Source of the DNA: an uncultured Tissierellia bacterium
GTDB taxonomy: Bacteria; Bacillota; Clostridia; Tissierellales; Tissierellaceae
Reading direction: 5' to 3'
Assembly (NCBI GenBank): GCA_946402705.1
Contig: CAMIXG010000003.1
Location: 1 to 64,000 of the forward strand
DNA: 64,000 bases
The notes under the pieces are model-generated. The model saw only the letters and a list, made by a program, of their open reading frames with translations, did not search any database and was not told where the DNA came from. A program made the translations under genes and the position numbers. Below, piece by piece: positions 16,830 through 26,128 of the stretch. Each line of letters begins with the position of its first letter. Within the stretch, counting starts at the first letter, position 1.

Positions 16830-18611
16830 CTAATCCTTGTCCTTATTCCTACTATAATAAAATTCTCCTATTTTAAAATGTGAATAATCATCATTATACT
16901 TATCTAAATCTTTTTTGTATTTACCATCTTCTTTGAAAAATAAATTATGTTGCACTGGTACTTTTGATTTTATATCCATAAGCGACTGCATATATGGATT
17001 ACCTACATATCCTAACTCTTCAAACATTTGTGCCATCAAATAACATGACCCTATTTCATCTCTTTGCCCCTGCAAATCATTTCCTGCTATCTCTCTGGCT
17101 GCATCATTTCCCCAAATTATATAAGGTGTTTCATAATAATTTCTAAATCCTTGCTCTGTACCTAAATCTAAATCTATACCTAACATTTTATAAACTGCGT
17201 TTTGTTCACCCAGCCAAGGATTATGATCTCCAAACAAGACTACTACAACTGGTTCATCCTGATTTCTAAAATAATCTATCATCTTAGAAAGTTCTTCTCC
17301 CGTATCTTTTACACCATACAAATAGTTATTTGCTATATTATATAAACCCTCATCGTATTCAGGTTTTCTCTCTAAATAATCAACTTCATGATATTTTTCC
17401 TTTGCATAAGGTCCATGATTTTGATAAGTTAATGAAAAATTAAAATATGGTTTATTTTCCTTTTTCGCCTCTTCAAAACCCTGTATTATACTTGGTAAAA
17501 AGTTCTTATCTTCAAGCTCTGCATCTGTGTACTTATTATCGCCATGATAAAACTCATCAAATCCAATATGTTCATTTACATTTCTCCTATTATAGAAGGA
17601 GCCTGTTATAGGATGCATAGCCTCTGTCTTGTATCCTTGTTCTTTAAAATACCAAACAAAGGAGTTGGTTTCCTTATTATATTTTGGTTGATACTGATAA
17701 CCTGTTAAAAATGCTCTTTCTGTATCGACTGTTCCACCTGCAAATATATTTGTTACCAAGTTTCCATGGATTGATTCTTCTTGCAGTTTATGAAAATCGT
17801 CATATACTCCATTTTGAATTTTTAAACCTGGAAATTTACTAAAATCATTATAGGCCTCCAGCATTATACTTATAACATTTACCTTTTTACCTTCTGGGAT
17901 ATTTTCATACTCAAATTTATCTAAATTTTCCTTGGCTAATTTTTTACTGTAGCCTTCTGGTTTTTCTTCCATTAAATCCTTTCCACTAAATAAGAATGGA
18001 TAGATAAAACCTTTTGACTGGTGCCTTTGAGATTCTATCCACTGGTCTATAACAGTTTTATCACCTATCTTGTCATAGACATCTTGGTTTAAGTATATAT
18101 TTTTATAGCCAAATCCTGAAAATACTAGAATTCCTCCAAGTGATACCAACCTAATTTTTTTATTATCTATTTTATAGTCAAAGAAGATTTTAACTATAAT
18201 AGCTATTATTATTAAACCTACTATAGTAGCTATTATCCTAGTATTAATAGGTATTGCATATCTTTCACTCATCATTCTAGCTTCATTAAGTAATTTTAAA
18301 TCCATCATCACTAAAGGGTCATCCCTGTACATTATCTTTGCCCTGTTTCCAACTCCACCAACTATTATAACTATGGATGTAAGTACAAAACTAAGGCTTA
18401 GTCTATTACTCACAAGGTACAAAACTAACATAAATATAAAAATAGGAATAAAGTTTAACATTAAAAGTTTTGGTGACTTAAAGTAACTTCTAAATATTTC
18501 TGAATTAAATATGCCTGTTGATAGTGTCAAACTTATAACTAGTAATACTCCCCCTAGTAAAACCATCAACAGCAAGGGTTTTACTAGACTTGTTTTTTCT
18601 TTTTTTTCCAT
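16830..18611 (-). CDS. LTA synthase family sulfatase-fold membrane enzyme
   Basis: A 593-residue protein: about five TM helices in the first 160 residues, then an extracellular sulfatase/alkaline-phosphatase-fold domain (about 235-570). Family motifs: the nucleophile threonine region FAGGTVDTERAFLTG (near 292), YQNHGPY (near 395) and FGDHNPW (near 465). LtaS-type enzymes add glycerol phosphate from phosphatidylglycerol to a glycolipid anchor; relatives transfer phosphoethanolamine or glycerol phosphate to other sugars. The nucleophile context differs from the GNTSDAEF type of the neighbouring paralogue, so the substrate may differ. It lies ten bases after that paralogue in one operon. Confidence 0.85.
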   Translation of the reverse strand: MEKKEKTSLVKPLLLMVLLGGVLLVISLTLSTGIFNSEIFRSYFKSPKLLMLNFIPIFIFMLVLYLVSNRLSLSFVLTSIVIIVGGVGNRAKIMYRDDPLVMMDLKLLNEARMMSERYAIPINTRIIATIVGLIIIAIIVKIFFDYKIDNKKIRLVSLGGILVFSGFGYKNIYLNQDVYDKIGDKTVIDQWIESQRHQSKGFIYPFLFSGKDLMEEKPEGYSKKLAKENLDKFEYENIPEGKKVNVISIMLEAYNDFSKFPGLKIQNGVYDDFHKLQEESIHGNLVTNIFAGGTVDTERAFLTGYQYQPKYNKETNSFVWYFKEQGYKTEAMHPITGSFYNRRNVNEHIGFDEFYHGDNKYTDAELEDKNFLPSIIQGFEEAKKENKPYFNFSLTYQNHGPYAKEKYHEVDYLERKPEYDEGLYNIANNYLYGVKDTGEELSKMIDYFRNQDEPVVVVLFGDHNPWLGEQNAVYKMLGIDLDLGTEQGFRNYYETPYIIWGNDAAREIAGNDLQGQRDEIGSCYLMAQMFEELGYVGNPYMQSLMDIKSKVPVQHNLFFKEDGKYKKDLDKYNDDYSHFKIGEFYYSRNKDKD

Positions 18612-18621
18612 ACTTCTCTCC

Positions 18622-20850
18622 TTACTTCACAAATTTGTAGATATTTATATTGTCATTTTTATACTTCTTTATATCCTTCTCCTTAAGTTCCAATTCAATA
18701 TTTGGATAGGTTGATATAAAGCTTTTAATATCCTTCTTACTATATTTCTTTTCATAAGGATTAAATAAGACCCTTTTAAACTTGTTATTTGTAGCAACTA
18801 TATAGTCTTCTATATCTGTAATCCTAATTATGGAATTATCTAGCTCATATTTATCATATAAATCAATAGCCTTATCTAAATCTCCACTTAAAATTAAATC
18901 TATATCATTTTCTCTTGATTTTTTCAACATTCTTTCAAAATCCTTATCCATATTTATATCTAAAAGCATAGTCTCTCCCTTATGCTCATCCATATCCTCC
19001 AAGCTTTCCCATTTAGTATAGTCCTTAACTATGCTTTCCTTACTCTCTAGATTTATAGTTCCAGTTTCAATATATTCTTTTAATAGATTATTAGCTGATA
19101 TAAAGTCTCCAATATTTATTTCCCTTATTGCCTTTTCATAATAATCCCTATAGAGATTTATATTTACCTGCTTTCTAGATTTTATATTATAAGCCCTACT
19201 ATGGTCAAATATTCCATCTCTTGCTATCTCAAATGTAACATCATCCTTTATAAAAGACCCTTTCTTCATATAGGTTTGAGGCTTTACTGTATTCTCACCC
19301 TCATAGTTATTCAAATCACGACCAAATACTAGGCCCTTTGTATTATCATAGCCCATTATATTTTGTATTGTAGGATAGAAGTCTATTTGGCTTCCCACAT
19401 TAGAATTAATCTCATTTATTTCCTCATTTGGCATATGAATTATAAGAGGAATATTCATCATATCATCATAATCATAATTATGATTTATAAGCTTACTCAT
19501 AAGTGGGTTTTCATTTTGATCAGATGCCTTTATGGCAAAATGGTCTCCATATATGGCTATTATAGTATCATCATATAAACCAGCAGTTTTAAGTTCTTCT
19601 ATCAAAAATCCTATTTGCTCATCTGTATAATGAATGGATTGCAAATAATCCCCAGTCATTGTATTTTTATATTCTTCATCTAGGTCTAGGACATTATATT
19701 TTTCATCCATCTTAAAAGGTGTATGACTAGTTAGGGTTACCATAAAGCTATAAAATGGTCTTTTTTCTTTTTCTTTAAAGTTTTTTAGGTACTCTACATT
19801 TGCCTTAAAAAACTCCCTATCACTGACTCCCATTCCAACTTGTTCTCTTCCACTATAAAAACTTTCGCTTAAATATTCTTCATAACCTTGATTTACATAG
19901 GCTTTCTCCCTATTCCAAAATTCTGGTTTATATCCATGCATGGCAAAAGTCTTATAGTTATTATCTTGCAACAACTTAGGAAGCCCATAAAAAGTATTTT
20001 GTTCATATCTTGTATAACTGGGCTGATCCATAGCTGGATGAAGGGAATTATTTGATACAAACTCTGCATCTGATGTATTTCCCCTTCCCACTAGTTGATA
20101 ATACCTGTCATAATAAATACTTCCCTTTTCTTTTATTAGCCTATTTAAATTAGGTGTTACCTCTTCCCCCTTGTAGTCCATTCCAATTACAAAGTTCTGA
20201 AGTGCCTCAACCTGTACTACTATTAGATTTTTACCTTCTCCAAGTCCTGTATATTTTCCTTGTTTTAATTTTGCCCTGTCTCTTAGCTCTTCTATATCCT
20301 TATCTGTTATTTGCTCTATACTTTCATCTTTAAAACTGTTTAAAATATCTGTCATATGATAAAAATATAATTCCTGAGCCTTTACTGACTGAATCTTATC
20401 AGTAAATATACTAAAGGCAATTATTAGTGCCAGTGGTATTAGGCTATATCTTGGAAGTAGTTTATACTTATCTTCCTTTTTTTTCAAACTATAGATAATT
20501 ACAAGTGGTAGATCTAAGACTAGTAGTAAATTTTTAAAGTTTAGTATACTTACTATTGCATCAGATACATCTGATAACTGACCTGCTTGTGATAAAAGTT
20601 GTACTGATGGTAACATATTAAATTGCAGAAAATATATAGTATCTGCAAAAACTATAAGTGAAAATATTATGTATATGATTAGTTTGATTATGTCCTTTGT
20701 CTTATCCTTAATCTTTAATATATTAACGAAAGATAACCAGCTTATAGTTATTAAGCTGGTTATCAATATAATTAATATATTATCATGATTAATATTTGTA
20801 ATATTTGTATATAAAAATGCTTTTAATATAATTAAAATATTCAGTACCAT
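18622..20850 (-). CDS. LTA synthase family enzyme with C-terminal extension
   Basis: A 742-residue protein with about five N-terminal TM helices (first 150 residues) and an extracellular sulfatase-fold domain (about 205-520). Motifs: GRGNTSDAEF (nucleophile threonine), TLTSHTPF, YGDHFAI. This matches the canonical LtaS active site more closely than the downstream paralogue. After the catalytic domain there are about 210 further residues: a helical part, then alternating helices and strands (VATNNKFKRVLFNPYEKKYS near 675), vaguely like part of a phosphodiesterase TIM barrel. Ordinary LtaS proteins end much earlier. Start ATG at 20850 with GGAGAG. Product presumably polyglycerol phosphate wall or lipid polymer. 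Confidence 0.85.
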   Translation of the reverse strand: MVLNILIILKAFLYTNITNINHDNILIILITSLITISWLSFVNILKIKDKTKDIIKLIIYIIFSLIVFADTIYFLQFNMLPSVQLLSQAGQLSDVSDAIVSILNFKNLLLVLDLPLVIIYSLKKKEDKYKLLPRYSLIPLALIIAFSIFTDKIQSVKAQELYFYHMTDILNSFKDESIEQITDKDIEELRDRAKLKQGKYTGLGEGKNLIVVQVEALQNFVIGMDYKGEEVTPNLNRLIKEKGSIYYDRYYQLVGRGNTSDAEFVSNNSLHPAMDQPSYTRYEQNTFYGLPKLLQDNNYKTFAMHGYKPEFWNREKAYVNQGYEEYLSESFYSGREQVGMGVSDREFFKANVEYLKNFKEKEKRPFYSFMVTLTSHTPFKMDEKYNVLDLDEEYKNTMTGDYLQSIHYTDEQIGFLIEELKTAGLYDDTIIAIYGDHFAIKASDQNENPLMSKLINHNYDYDDMMNIPLIIHMPNEEINEINSNVGSQIDFYPTIQNIMGYDNTKGLVFGRDLNNYEGENTVKPQTYMKKGSFIKDDVTFEIARDGIFDHSRAYNIKSRKQVNINLYRDYYEKAIREINIGDFISANNLLKEYIETGTINLESKESIVKDYTKWESLEDMDEHKGETMLLDINMDKDFERMLKKSRENDIDLILSGDLDKAIDLYDKYELDNSIIRITDIEDYIVATNNKFKRVLFNPYEKKYSKKDIKSFISTYPNIELELKEKDIKKYKNDNINIYKFVK

Positions 20851-20890
20851 GATATTATCTCTCCATTATTCTCTGACATCTATTTAGTGC

Positions 20891-21997
20891 TTATTTACTT
20901 AAAATCTCCATAGCTTTTCTAAGTTGTAAATCTACATTTACATTAGTATTTTCAACAACTATATCTGGTGTTATGCCTTTTTTATTTATTGACCTTTTAC
21001 TAGGTGTTAAATATTCTGCTATGGTTAATTTCACAAGACTTCCATCAGTTATAGGCATAAGTGATTGAACTGTACCCTTACCATAAGTTTGTGTACCTAT
21101 TATAGTTCCTGCTTTTCTATCTTGCACTGCTCCTGCAAAGATTTCTGAAGCTGATGCACTTCCTCCATTTACAAGAACTGCTATCTTATATTTTTGTTTT
21201 TCTAAATTTGATTTGATAGTTTCAAATTCATTTTTATATCTAATATGAACTACATCCCCTGCTGGTATAAATAGGTTTGCCATATTAGTAGCTTCTGATA
21301 GTAATCCTCCTGGATTATTTCTCAAGTCTATTACTATGCTCTTAACTCCTTTTTTATCCATAACAGTTAATTCATCTTTTATTATATCAGCCATTCCATA
21401 ACTAAATTCATTTATACTAATATATCCTATATTACCTTCTAATACTTTAGTTTTTACTGGATTTATTTCGATTTTTTCTCTTTTTATTTCATATTCAAAG
21501 TCTTTTCCATCTCTTCTTACTTTGATTTTTACCTTAGTTCCAACTTCACCTTTTATAGCAGCAGATACTTGCGTAAGAGTTTTTCCATTTACGCTAACTC
21601 CATCTACAGCTATTATTTCATCATTGATTTTAAGGCCTGAAGTTATTGCAGGATGATTTTCCATAAGTTCAGATACTCTGACTTTTCCATTTTCAAAAGT
21701 CATAACCATTCCAACTCCTACAGTTTCACCTTCAGTTAAGGTATTAAAGTTTTCTGCTTCTTCCTTTGTATAGTAACTAGAGTTTTCATCTACACTTTCA
21801 AGCATTCCTTTTACAGCACCCTTTATTATTTTATCCTGATCAAGCTCAAAAGGATATTTATTATTTATTATTTGGTAAGTACTATATAAAAAATTAAAAT
21901 CTACTTTTGGAGTCTTCTCTTCTGGTACTGCTGCACCTAATACTATATTTGGCATTAACATTAGTGCTGCCAATACACCTGCTATTCTTTTTTTCAT
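20891..21997 (-). CDS. S41-family C-terminal processing peptidase (CtpA/CtpB type)
   Basis: A 368-residue secreted protease: signal peptide (ending VLGAA), N-terminal helical region, a PDZ domain (about 80-170, VGVGMVM...GLKINDEIIAVDG) and the S41 catalytic domain. Catalytic serine is in GGSASASEIFAGA and the lysine in YGKGTVQ. It cleaves C-terminal tails of extracytoplasmic proteins. Start chosen at the ATG at 21997 with GGAGGAG nine bases upstream; the longer frame to 22021 would read through the ribosome site. It is first in an operon with the two LTA synthase-like genes (40-bp gap), so it may act on wall-assembly proteins, perhaps the synthases themselves. Confidence 0.9.
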   Translation of the reverse strand: MKKRIAGVLAALMLMPNIVLGAAVPEEKTPKVDFNFLYSTYQIINNKYPFELDQDKIIKGAVKGMLESVDENSSYYTKEEAENFNTLTEGETVGVGMVMTFENGKVRVSELMENHPAITSGLKINDEIIAVDGVSVNGKTLTQVSAAIKGEVGTKVKIKVRRDGKDFEYEIKREKIEINPVKTKVLEGNIGYISINEFSYGMADIIKDELTVMDKKGVKSIVIDLRNNPGGLLSEATNMANLFIPAGDVVHIRYKNEFETIKSNLEKQKYKIAVLVNGGSASASEIFAGAVQDRKAGTIIGTQTYGKGTVQSLMPITDGSLVKLTIAEYLTPSKRSINKKGITPDIVVENTNVNVDLQLRKAMEILSK

Positions 21998-22044
21998 AAA
22001 ATTTCTCCTCCAATTTCCCATCTAAAATACTCTCAATAGTATTT

Positions 22045-22053
22045 ATTATAACA
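22045..22053 (-). promoter_or_regulatory. Extended -10 promoter for the ctpA operon
   Basis: Minus-strand TGTTATAAT (extended -10) without a good -35; start near 22038. The same TGTTATAAT form occurs before the ftsH-like gene (37848), the copper-amine-oxidase-like gene (43800) and the AraC-type gene (52482). Confidence 0.5.
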
Positions 22054-22140
22054 ATAAATTATTAATAAAGTATTAAGAAAGTATTACATATTTATTATCC
22101 ATATATAGTTACTCTATTTTGATTAAATCTAAACAAGGTC

Positions 22141-22169
22141 AAAAAAATAAGTGCAATCTGCACTTATTT
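22141..22169 (-). terminator. Terminator of the zinc-ribbon gene
   Basis: Stem of 11 bp (22145-22155 with 22159-22169), loop ATC, followed on the minus strand by a T run. It begins next to the stop codon at 22171. Confidence 0.9.
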
Positions 22170-22170
22170 C

Positions 22171-23889
22171 TTAAAATTTATACTCTTTTGTATTTGCTAA
22201 GTTGAAATTTGAAGTGTTTTCAACATTAGTAATTATCCAAGTTTTTTTGTTAGCATCATACTCAGCAGTGTATTCTCCATATTTGGGATCATCTGACTTT
22301 TCAACTGCAAAATCTGCTAAAATAGTTTGTTCTAGTTCTGTTTTTACTACAACTGACGCATAATATTTTCCATCTTGTTCTTTTATCTGTAAAGAGCTTA
22401 AGTCATATACATTTTTATAAAGTACGGTTTCTATACTTTGATTTAAATCTACCATGTCTTGGATTACAGCATCTTTTTTAGAAAGCTCTGGTTCGCCTAT
22501 ATTTGTATATACTGAAGTACTAAGTATTTCCATAGCCTTAGCATCTTCTTTTGTAAAGTTATTTATAGACTTTGTAAGTCCATCAACTATTACATCTGAA
22601 GTAAAGTCTATATCTAGTTTTACCTCTGATGATATTTCGCTAACAGATATCTCCTTGCTCTTTAGTTCTCCAAAAGGTGTCTCTAAAGATAATTGTATCT
22701 TAGTAGATTTTGATACAGGTCCAAAAACTCCATTTGGTAAATCCTTAACCCTTGTATTTGTCTTTTTAACATTCACAATTATAAAGGCATCTTGGTTATT
22801 AGAGCTTAATTTGAAACTAACTAGTTTTAAATCTAGTTCTACGGTTTTTACTAGTTTACCCACATCTGGTTTATCATCGTATAAAACTACCTTTTCAACT
22901 GCACTATCTTCTTCAGATTGAGATAAAATATTACCCCTTAAATCATAGATACCTGGCATAAATGGCCCAAATTCTTTTTCATAGTTATCAGAAGTTGTAG
23001 TATCTATTTTTTTCTCATTTAAGTATAATTCTACATCCGATGATTTTACCTTAACATTTAGATAATATGGTTTTATCTCTAAATAATATTTTCCATCTTC
23101 ATATCTCATAACCACATTTTCAAATCTTTCGCCTATGTCCTTACCCTTGTTTTTGTCATAGTACTTGCTTTGCTCTTCAAGTTCAAACTTTACCTTTTCT
23201 ATATAGGAAGGATTTTCATCTATATATTTGAAATATGCACTAATGCCTTGTTTATCTATTTTTAAATCTGGTGTTGGTGATTGTAGTAACCCAACTATCT
23301 CTGATTCATTTCTATTATTAAGAGCCTTAACATAATTTTCTACTAGCTGTTCTTTTGTAAGTTCCTCTTTTCCGCCAAGGGCAAAAATCAATATCACAGC
23401 TATAATCACTGCAGCTACCCCAGCTAATCCATAGATAATTTTTTTGTCTATTTTTTTCTTATTATGGTTACTTCCATCACCATAACCACTCTCATAGTCA
23501 TCATCATAGTTATGACTCCTATTATTTTTATGGTTTTGATTTATGTTCTCTCTTTCATCTTCTGTTATATACTGATTTATATCTCCTATTACCTGTGTTT
23601 TTTCAAGTTCATAATCCTTGTAATCTCTAGACTCTTCTTCTAGTTTTTCATTTTCCTCTATCTCTTTTCGATTTTTAAAAGCTTCAAGTTCTCTTCTTAT
23701 CTCTTCTTTTCTAGCTTTTTCTATTAGGGAAATGTCTAATGTATCAATATCATCATCTTTCTTCCTTGAACTTGGTACAACTGTTTCTTCCGATACTTTA
23801 TCTTCATCTATCTCTCTAGGTTGTCCACAGTTTCTACAAAATTTATCGTTTATTTCTAAATCTTGTCCACATTTACTACACTTATCCAT
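22171..23889 (-). CDS. Zinc-ribbon membrane protein, TcaA/YvbJ-like
   Basis: A 572-residue single-pass membrane protein. The N-terminus is a four-cysteine zinc ribbon (CSKCG and CRNCG, residues 4-20), followed by an acidic, helical cytoplasmic region. One TM helix (about 153-173, IIYGLAGVAAVIIAVILIFAL) separates it from a large extracellular part with an NTF2-like stretch near the membrane (ENYVKALNNRNESEIV) and a beta-rich C-terminus. This architecture is that of TcaA (glycopeptide sensitivity in staphylococci) and Bacillus YvbJ, of unclear biochemical role at the wall. Start set at 23889, where GGAGGAGGG precedes ATG; the frame further upstream has no ribosome site. It has its own promoter and terminator. 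Confidence 0.8.
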   Translation of the reverse strand: MDKCSKCGQDLEINDKFCRNCGQPREIDEDKVSEETVVPSSRKKDDDIDTLDISLIEKARKEEIRRELEAFKNRKEIEENEKLEEESRDYKDYELEKTQVIGDINQYITEDERENINQNHKNNRSHNYDDDYESGYGDGSNHNKKKIDKKIIYGLAGVAAVIIAVILIFALGGKEELTKEQLVENYVKALNNRNESEIVGLLQSPTPDLKIDKQGISAYFKYIDENPSYIEKVKFELEEQSKYYDKNKGKDIGERFENVVMRYEDGKYYLEIKPYYLNVKVKSSDVELYLNEKKIDTTTSDNYEKEFGPFMPGIYDLRGNILSQSEEDSAVEKVVLYDDKPDVGKLVKTVELDLKLVSFKLSSNNQDAFIIVNVKKTNTRVKDLPNGVFGPVSKSTKIQLSLETPFGELKSKEISVSEISSEVKLDIDFTSDVIVDGLTKSINNFTKEDAKAMEILSTSVYTNIGEPELSKKDAVIQDMVDLNQSIETVLYKNVYDLSSLQIKEQDGKYYASVVVKTELEQTILADFAVEKSDDPKYGEYTAEYDANKKTWIITNVENTSNFNLANTKEYKF

Positions 23890-23913
23890 ATTCACCCTCC
23901 TCCATCTCCTTAT

Positions 23914-23942
23914 ATTATATACAATGATATCTACTTTTACAA
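23914..23942 (-). promoter_or_regulatory. Promoter of the zinc-ribbon gene
   Basis: Minus-strand TTGTAA (23937-23942) and TATAAT (23914-23919), 17-bp spacing. Confidence 0.65.
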
Positions 23943-24101
23943 TTACCCTCAAATTTGGGTCTTATCACAGTTTCATCTAGTCTTAATATACTTGTAACAA
24001 ATTTTCATAAACTGATAAAAGGCTATTACCAGTATACTAGTTAAAAATCATACTAGATAAAACAAGTTCACAATCATCTTATACTTCCTAGATTTATCCA
24101 T

Positions 24102-24130
24102 AAAAAAGCCAGTAGTTTTCTACTGGCTTT
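24102..24130 (-). terminator. Terminator of the hydroxyacyl-CoA dehydratase operon
   Basis: An 11-bp stem (24105-24115 with 24120-24130), loop TTTT, with an A run at 24102-24107 that reads as T on the minus strand, 13 bp past the activator stop. Confidence 0.9.
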
Positions 24131-24143
24131 AATAACTTTATAA

Positions 24144-24926
24144 CTAAGCTTCTTTTTGAGCTAGTTCATAGGCAAAAACTGCTGCCCCAATTGCTCCATT
24201 TAGTTGTGGATGTTCTGGCACTATTATATCTCTTTCTAAAACCTTACTCATCGCCTTAACTATTCCAGTATTTTTTGCCACTCCTCCAACCATTACAACC
24301 TTATCTTCAACTCCAACCCTTTTAGCTAGAGTTGCTACTCTTTTTACAACAGACTCATGTATTCCTGCCACTAAATCTGGTATCTCAACACCATTTGATA
24401 AATGAGATATAACCTCTGACTCTGCAAATACTGTACATGTACTACTTATATGTACTTCTTCCTTTGCTTCTTCAGAAATCTTTCCTAAATCAGATATATC
24501 TAACTCTACTATGTTTGCCATAACATCTAAGAATCTACCTGTTCCTGCTGCACATTTATCATTCATTATAAAGTTCTCAAGTTTACCTTTTTTATTTAGC
24601 TTCATAGCCTTTGCATCCTGACCACCTATATCTATTATGGTTCTTGCTTCTGGTATAAAAGTAGCTACACCCTTTGCATGACAGCTAAGTTCACTAACTT
24701 GGTCATCTGCATATTCTACCTTCATTCTTCCATAGCCTGTTGCTACTACTTTTTCTATATCATCTATACTTAAGTTTGCTTCTTCAAAAACTTCTTTTAA
24801 TACTCTTTCAGGTCCAGTTGTTCCTGTACCAAATTTAACTATTTTTGCTCCAACTATATCCTTACCATCTTTTAATATGGCTGCTTTTGATGTAGTTGAT
24901 CCTATATCAATTCCCAGTGTGTACAT
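24144..24926 (-). CDS. hadI: 2-hydroxyacyl-CoA dehydratase activator ATPase (HadI/HgdC/FldI type)
   Basis: A 260-residue ATPase of the acetate/sugar-kinase/Hsp70 fold: GIDIGSTTSK phosphate loop (5-14), DIGGQDAK second phosphate motif (99-106), VMVGGVAKN adenosine site. Two cysteines (C125 in NDKCAAGTGR and C164 in SSTCTVF) are the ligands that hold one [4Fe-4S] cluster between two subunits. It injects one electron into the dehydratase, driven by ATP. Start chosen at 24926, six bases after AGGAGG; an earlier ATG abuts the ribosome site. In the C. difficile had operon the activator lies directly after the CoA transferase; here it is last, behind a transporter gene. Confidence 0.92.
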   Translation of the reverse strand: MYTLGIDIGSTTSKAAILKDGKDIVGAKIVKFGTGTTGPERVLKEVFEEANLSIDDIEKVVATGYGRMKVEYADDQVSELSCHAKGVATFIPEARTIIDIGGQDAKAMKLNKKGKLENFIMNDKCAAGTGRFLDVMANIVELDISDLGKISEEAKEEVHISSTCTVFAESEVISHLSNGVEIPDLVAGIHESVVKRVATLAKRVGVEDKVVMVGGVAKNTGIVKAMSKVLERDIIVPEHPQLNGAIGAAVFAYELAQKEA

Positions 24927-24950
24927 TAACATCCTCCTGCCTAAACTATA

Positions 24951-26069
24951 TTATTTATTATTTTTTGCGAAATTCATATTTTTTATTCTACCTACAACTA
25001 TACAAGGGATTAATACTGTAAATATACCTATTATTCCCACATATCCATATCCTACTGCAACTATTTTGTCTAGTCCAAAGAATGAAATTCCCATTGATAA
25101 TAACATGGCAATTAGGGCTATTATTCCCCTTCTCTTTTCTAAATCATGAGGTACCTTAAGGACATTTTCAAACCTTGCAACTGCCCCAAATACACATCCA
25201 ATACCTGTAGATACAAAAGCTGCAAGTAATAAAAATGAGTATGAGAATATTAAAACATTACTATCTAGTTGTTTACATATATATAATATCGGTAATGTTT
25301 CTCCACTAACTGATGGCATCCAAGCTAAAAGCATGATACATGATAGGGTTATCATTACACCATTTATAATAACTCCAAGACCTACAGTTCTGTTTACATC
25401 ACCCTTACTTTTTAAGGTATCACTAGCACTTAATACTATAGCTATAACAAATACTTGATATCCTGCATACCTAAAGGCATCATAAATGGATGCTCCCATA
25501 GTTGTAGGACTATATCCTGTTGCAATTAAATTAGTTAAATTACCTGCATTTGATTTTATACCAACTACTGTGATTATAGTTAAAAATACTAGAATTAAAA
25601 TTGTTATTACACTTGATGCCTTTCTTATTAAAGACGCACCATATGTCGTAAGTACATAGAAGACTAAACTTGTAGCTATTACTCCTACAGCATAATTTAA
25701 ACCAAAACTATTTAACAATGCTGCTGATCCTGCTATGGAGCCTCCTGTTCCCAATAATACAATCGATAAGTATCCAAGCTCAAATATAACTGAAAAAATT
25801 TTGTCAAATGGTTCGTACATTTTTATTGACCAAGACTTATAATCATATGTTCCATGATTATTTGCCATTATTAATGATTCTCTATAAGCTAGACCAATCA
25901 TTAATATTGTAAGCATTGGTAGCCAAATTGATGATGCACCATGTTTTACAAAGAAATTCATTGTTTGGTTACCTGTTGCAAATCCTCCACCAACATGTGC
26001 ACCAAACCAAACTGCTGCTACTTCAAACGCAATTAGCCAACTCTTTTTTCCACCATTATTACCTTCCAT
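24951..26069 (-). CDS. YkvI-family membrane transporter
   Basis: A 372-residue membrane protein with about ten to eleven TM helices. It opens with the FGAHVGGGFATG glycine-rich segment typical of the YkvI branch of the APC/LeuT-like superfamily. Substrates of this family are poorly known; members often sit next to amino-acid catabolism genes. The position between etfA and the dehydratase activator suggests import of the fermented amino acid or hydroxy acid, or export of the product acid. Start set at the ATG at 26069 (GGGGTGG four bases upstream); the frame extends to 26102 but runs through the intercistronic hairpin. Confidence 0.75.
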   Translation of the reverse strand: MEGNNGGKKSWLIAFEVAAVWFGAHVGGGFATGNQTMNFFVKHGASSIWLPMLTILMIGLAYRESLIMANNHGTYDYKSWSIKMYEPFDKIFSVIFELGYLSIVLLGTGGSIAGSAALLNSFGLNYAVGVIATSLVFYVLTTYGASLIRKASSVITILILVFLTIITVVGIKSNAGNLTNLIATGYSPTTMGASIYDAFRYAGYQVFVIAIVLSASDTLKSKGDVNRTVGLGVIINGVMITLSCIMLLAWMPSVSGETLPILYICKQLDSNVLIFSYSFLLLAAFVSTGIGCVFGAVARFENVLKVPHDLEKRRGIIALIAMLLSMGISFFGLDKIVAVGYGYVGIIGIFTVLIPCIVVGRIKNMNFAKNNK

Positions 26070-26092
26070 TTTTCCACCCCATTTAATAGTTT

Positions 26093-26120
26093 CACTACAC
26101 AACCCTGGGGTTGTGTAGTG
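26093..26120 (-). other. Intercistronic stem-loop between etfA and the transporter gene
   Basis: A perfect 13-bp inverted repeat (26093-26105 with 26108-26120) with a 2-base centre and GC content well above its surroundings, lying between the etfA stop and the ykvI-like start. No T run follows, so it is more likely an RNA stability or processing element, or a partial attenuator, than a full terminator. Confidence 0.65.
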
Positions 26121-26128
26121 GGTTGATG

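Noticed and set aside
26093..26120. Ordinary terminator between etfA and the transporter gene
   Set aside because: No T run follows on the minus strand, and the downstream activator is needed by the same pathway.
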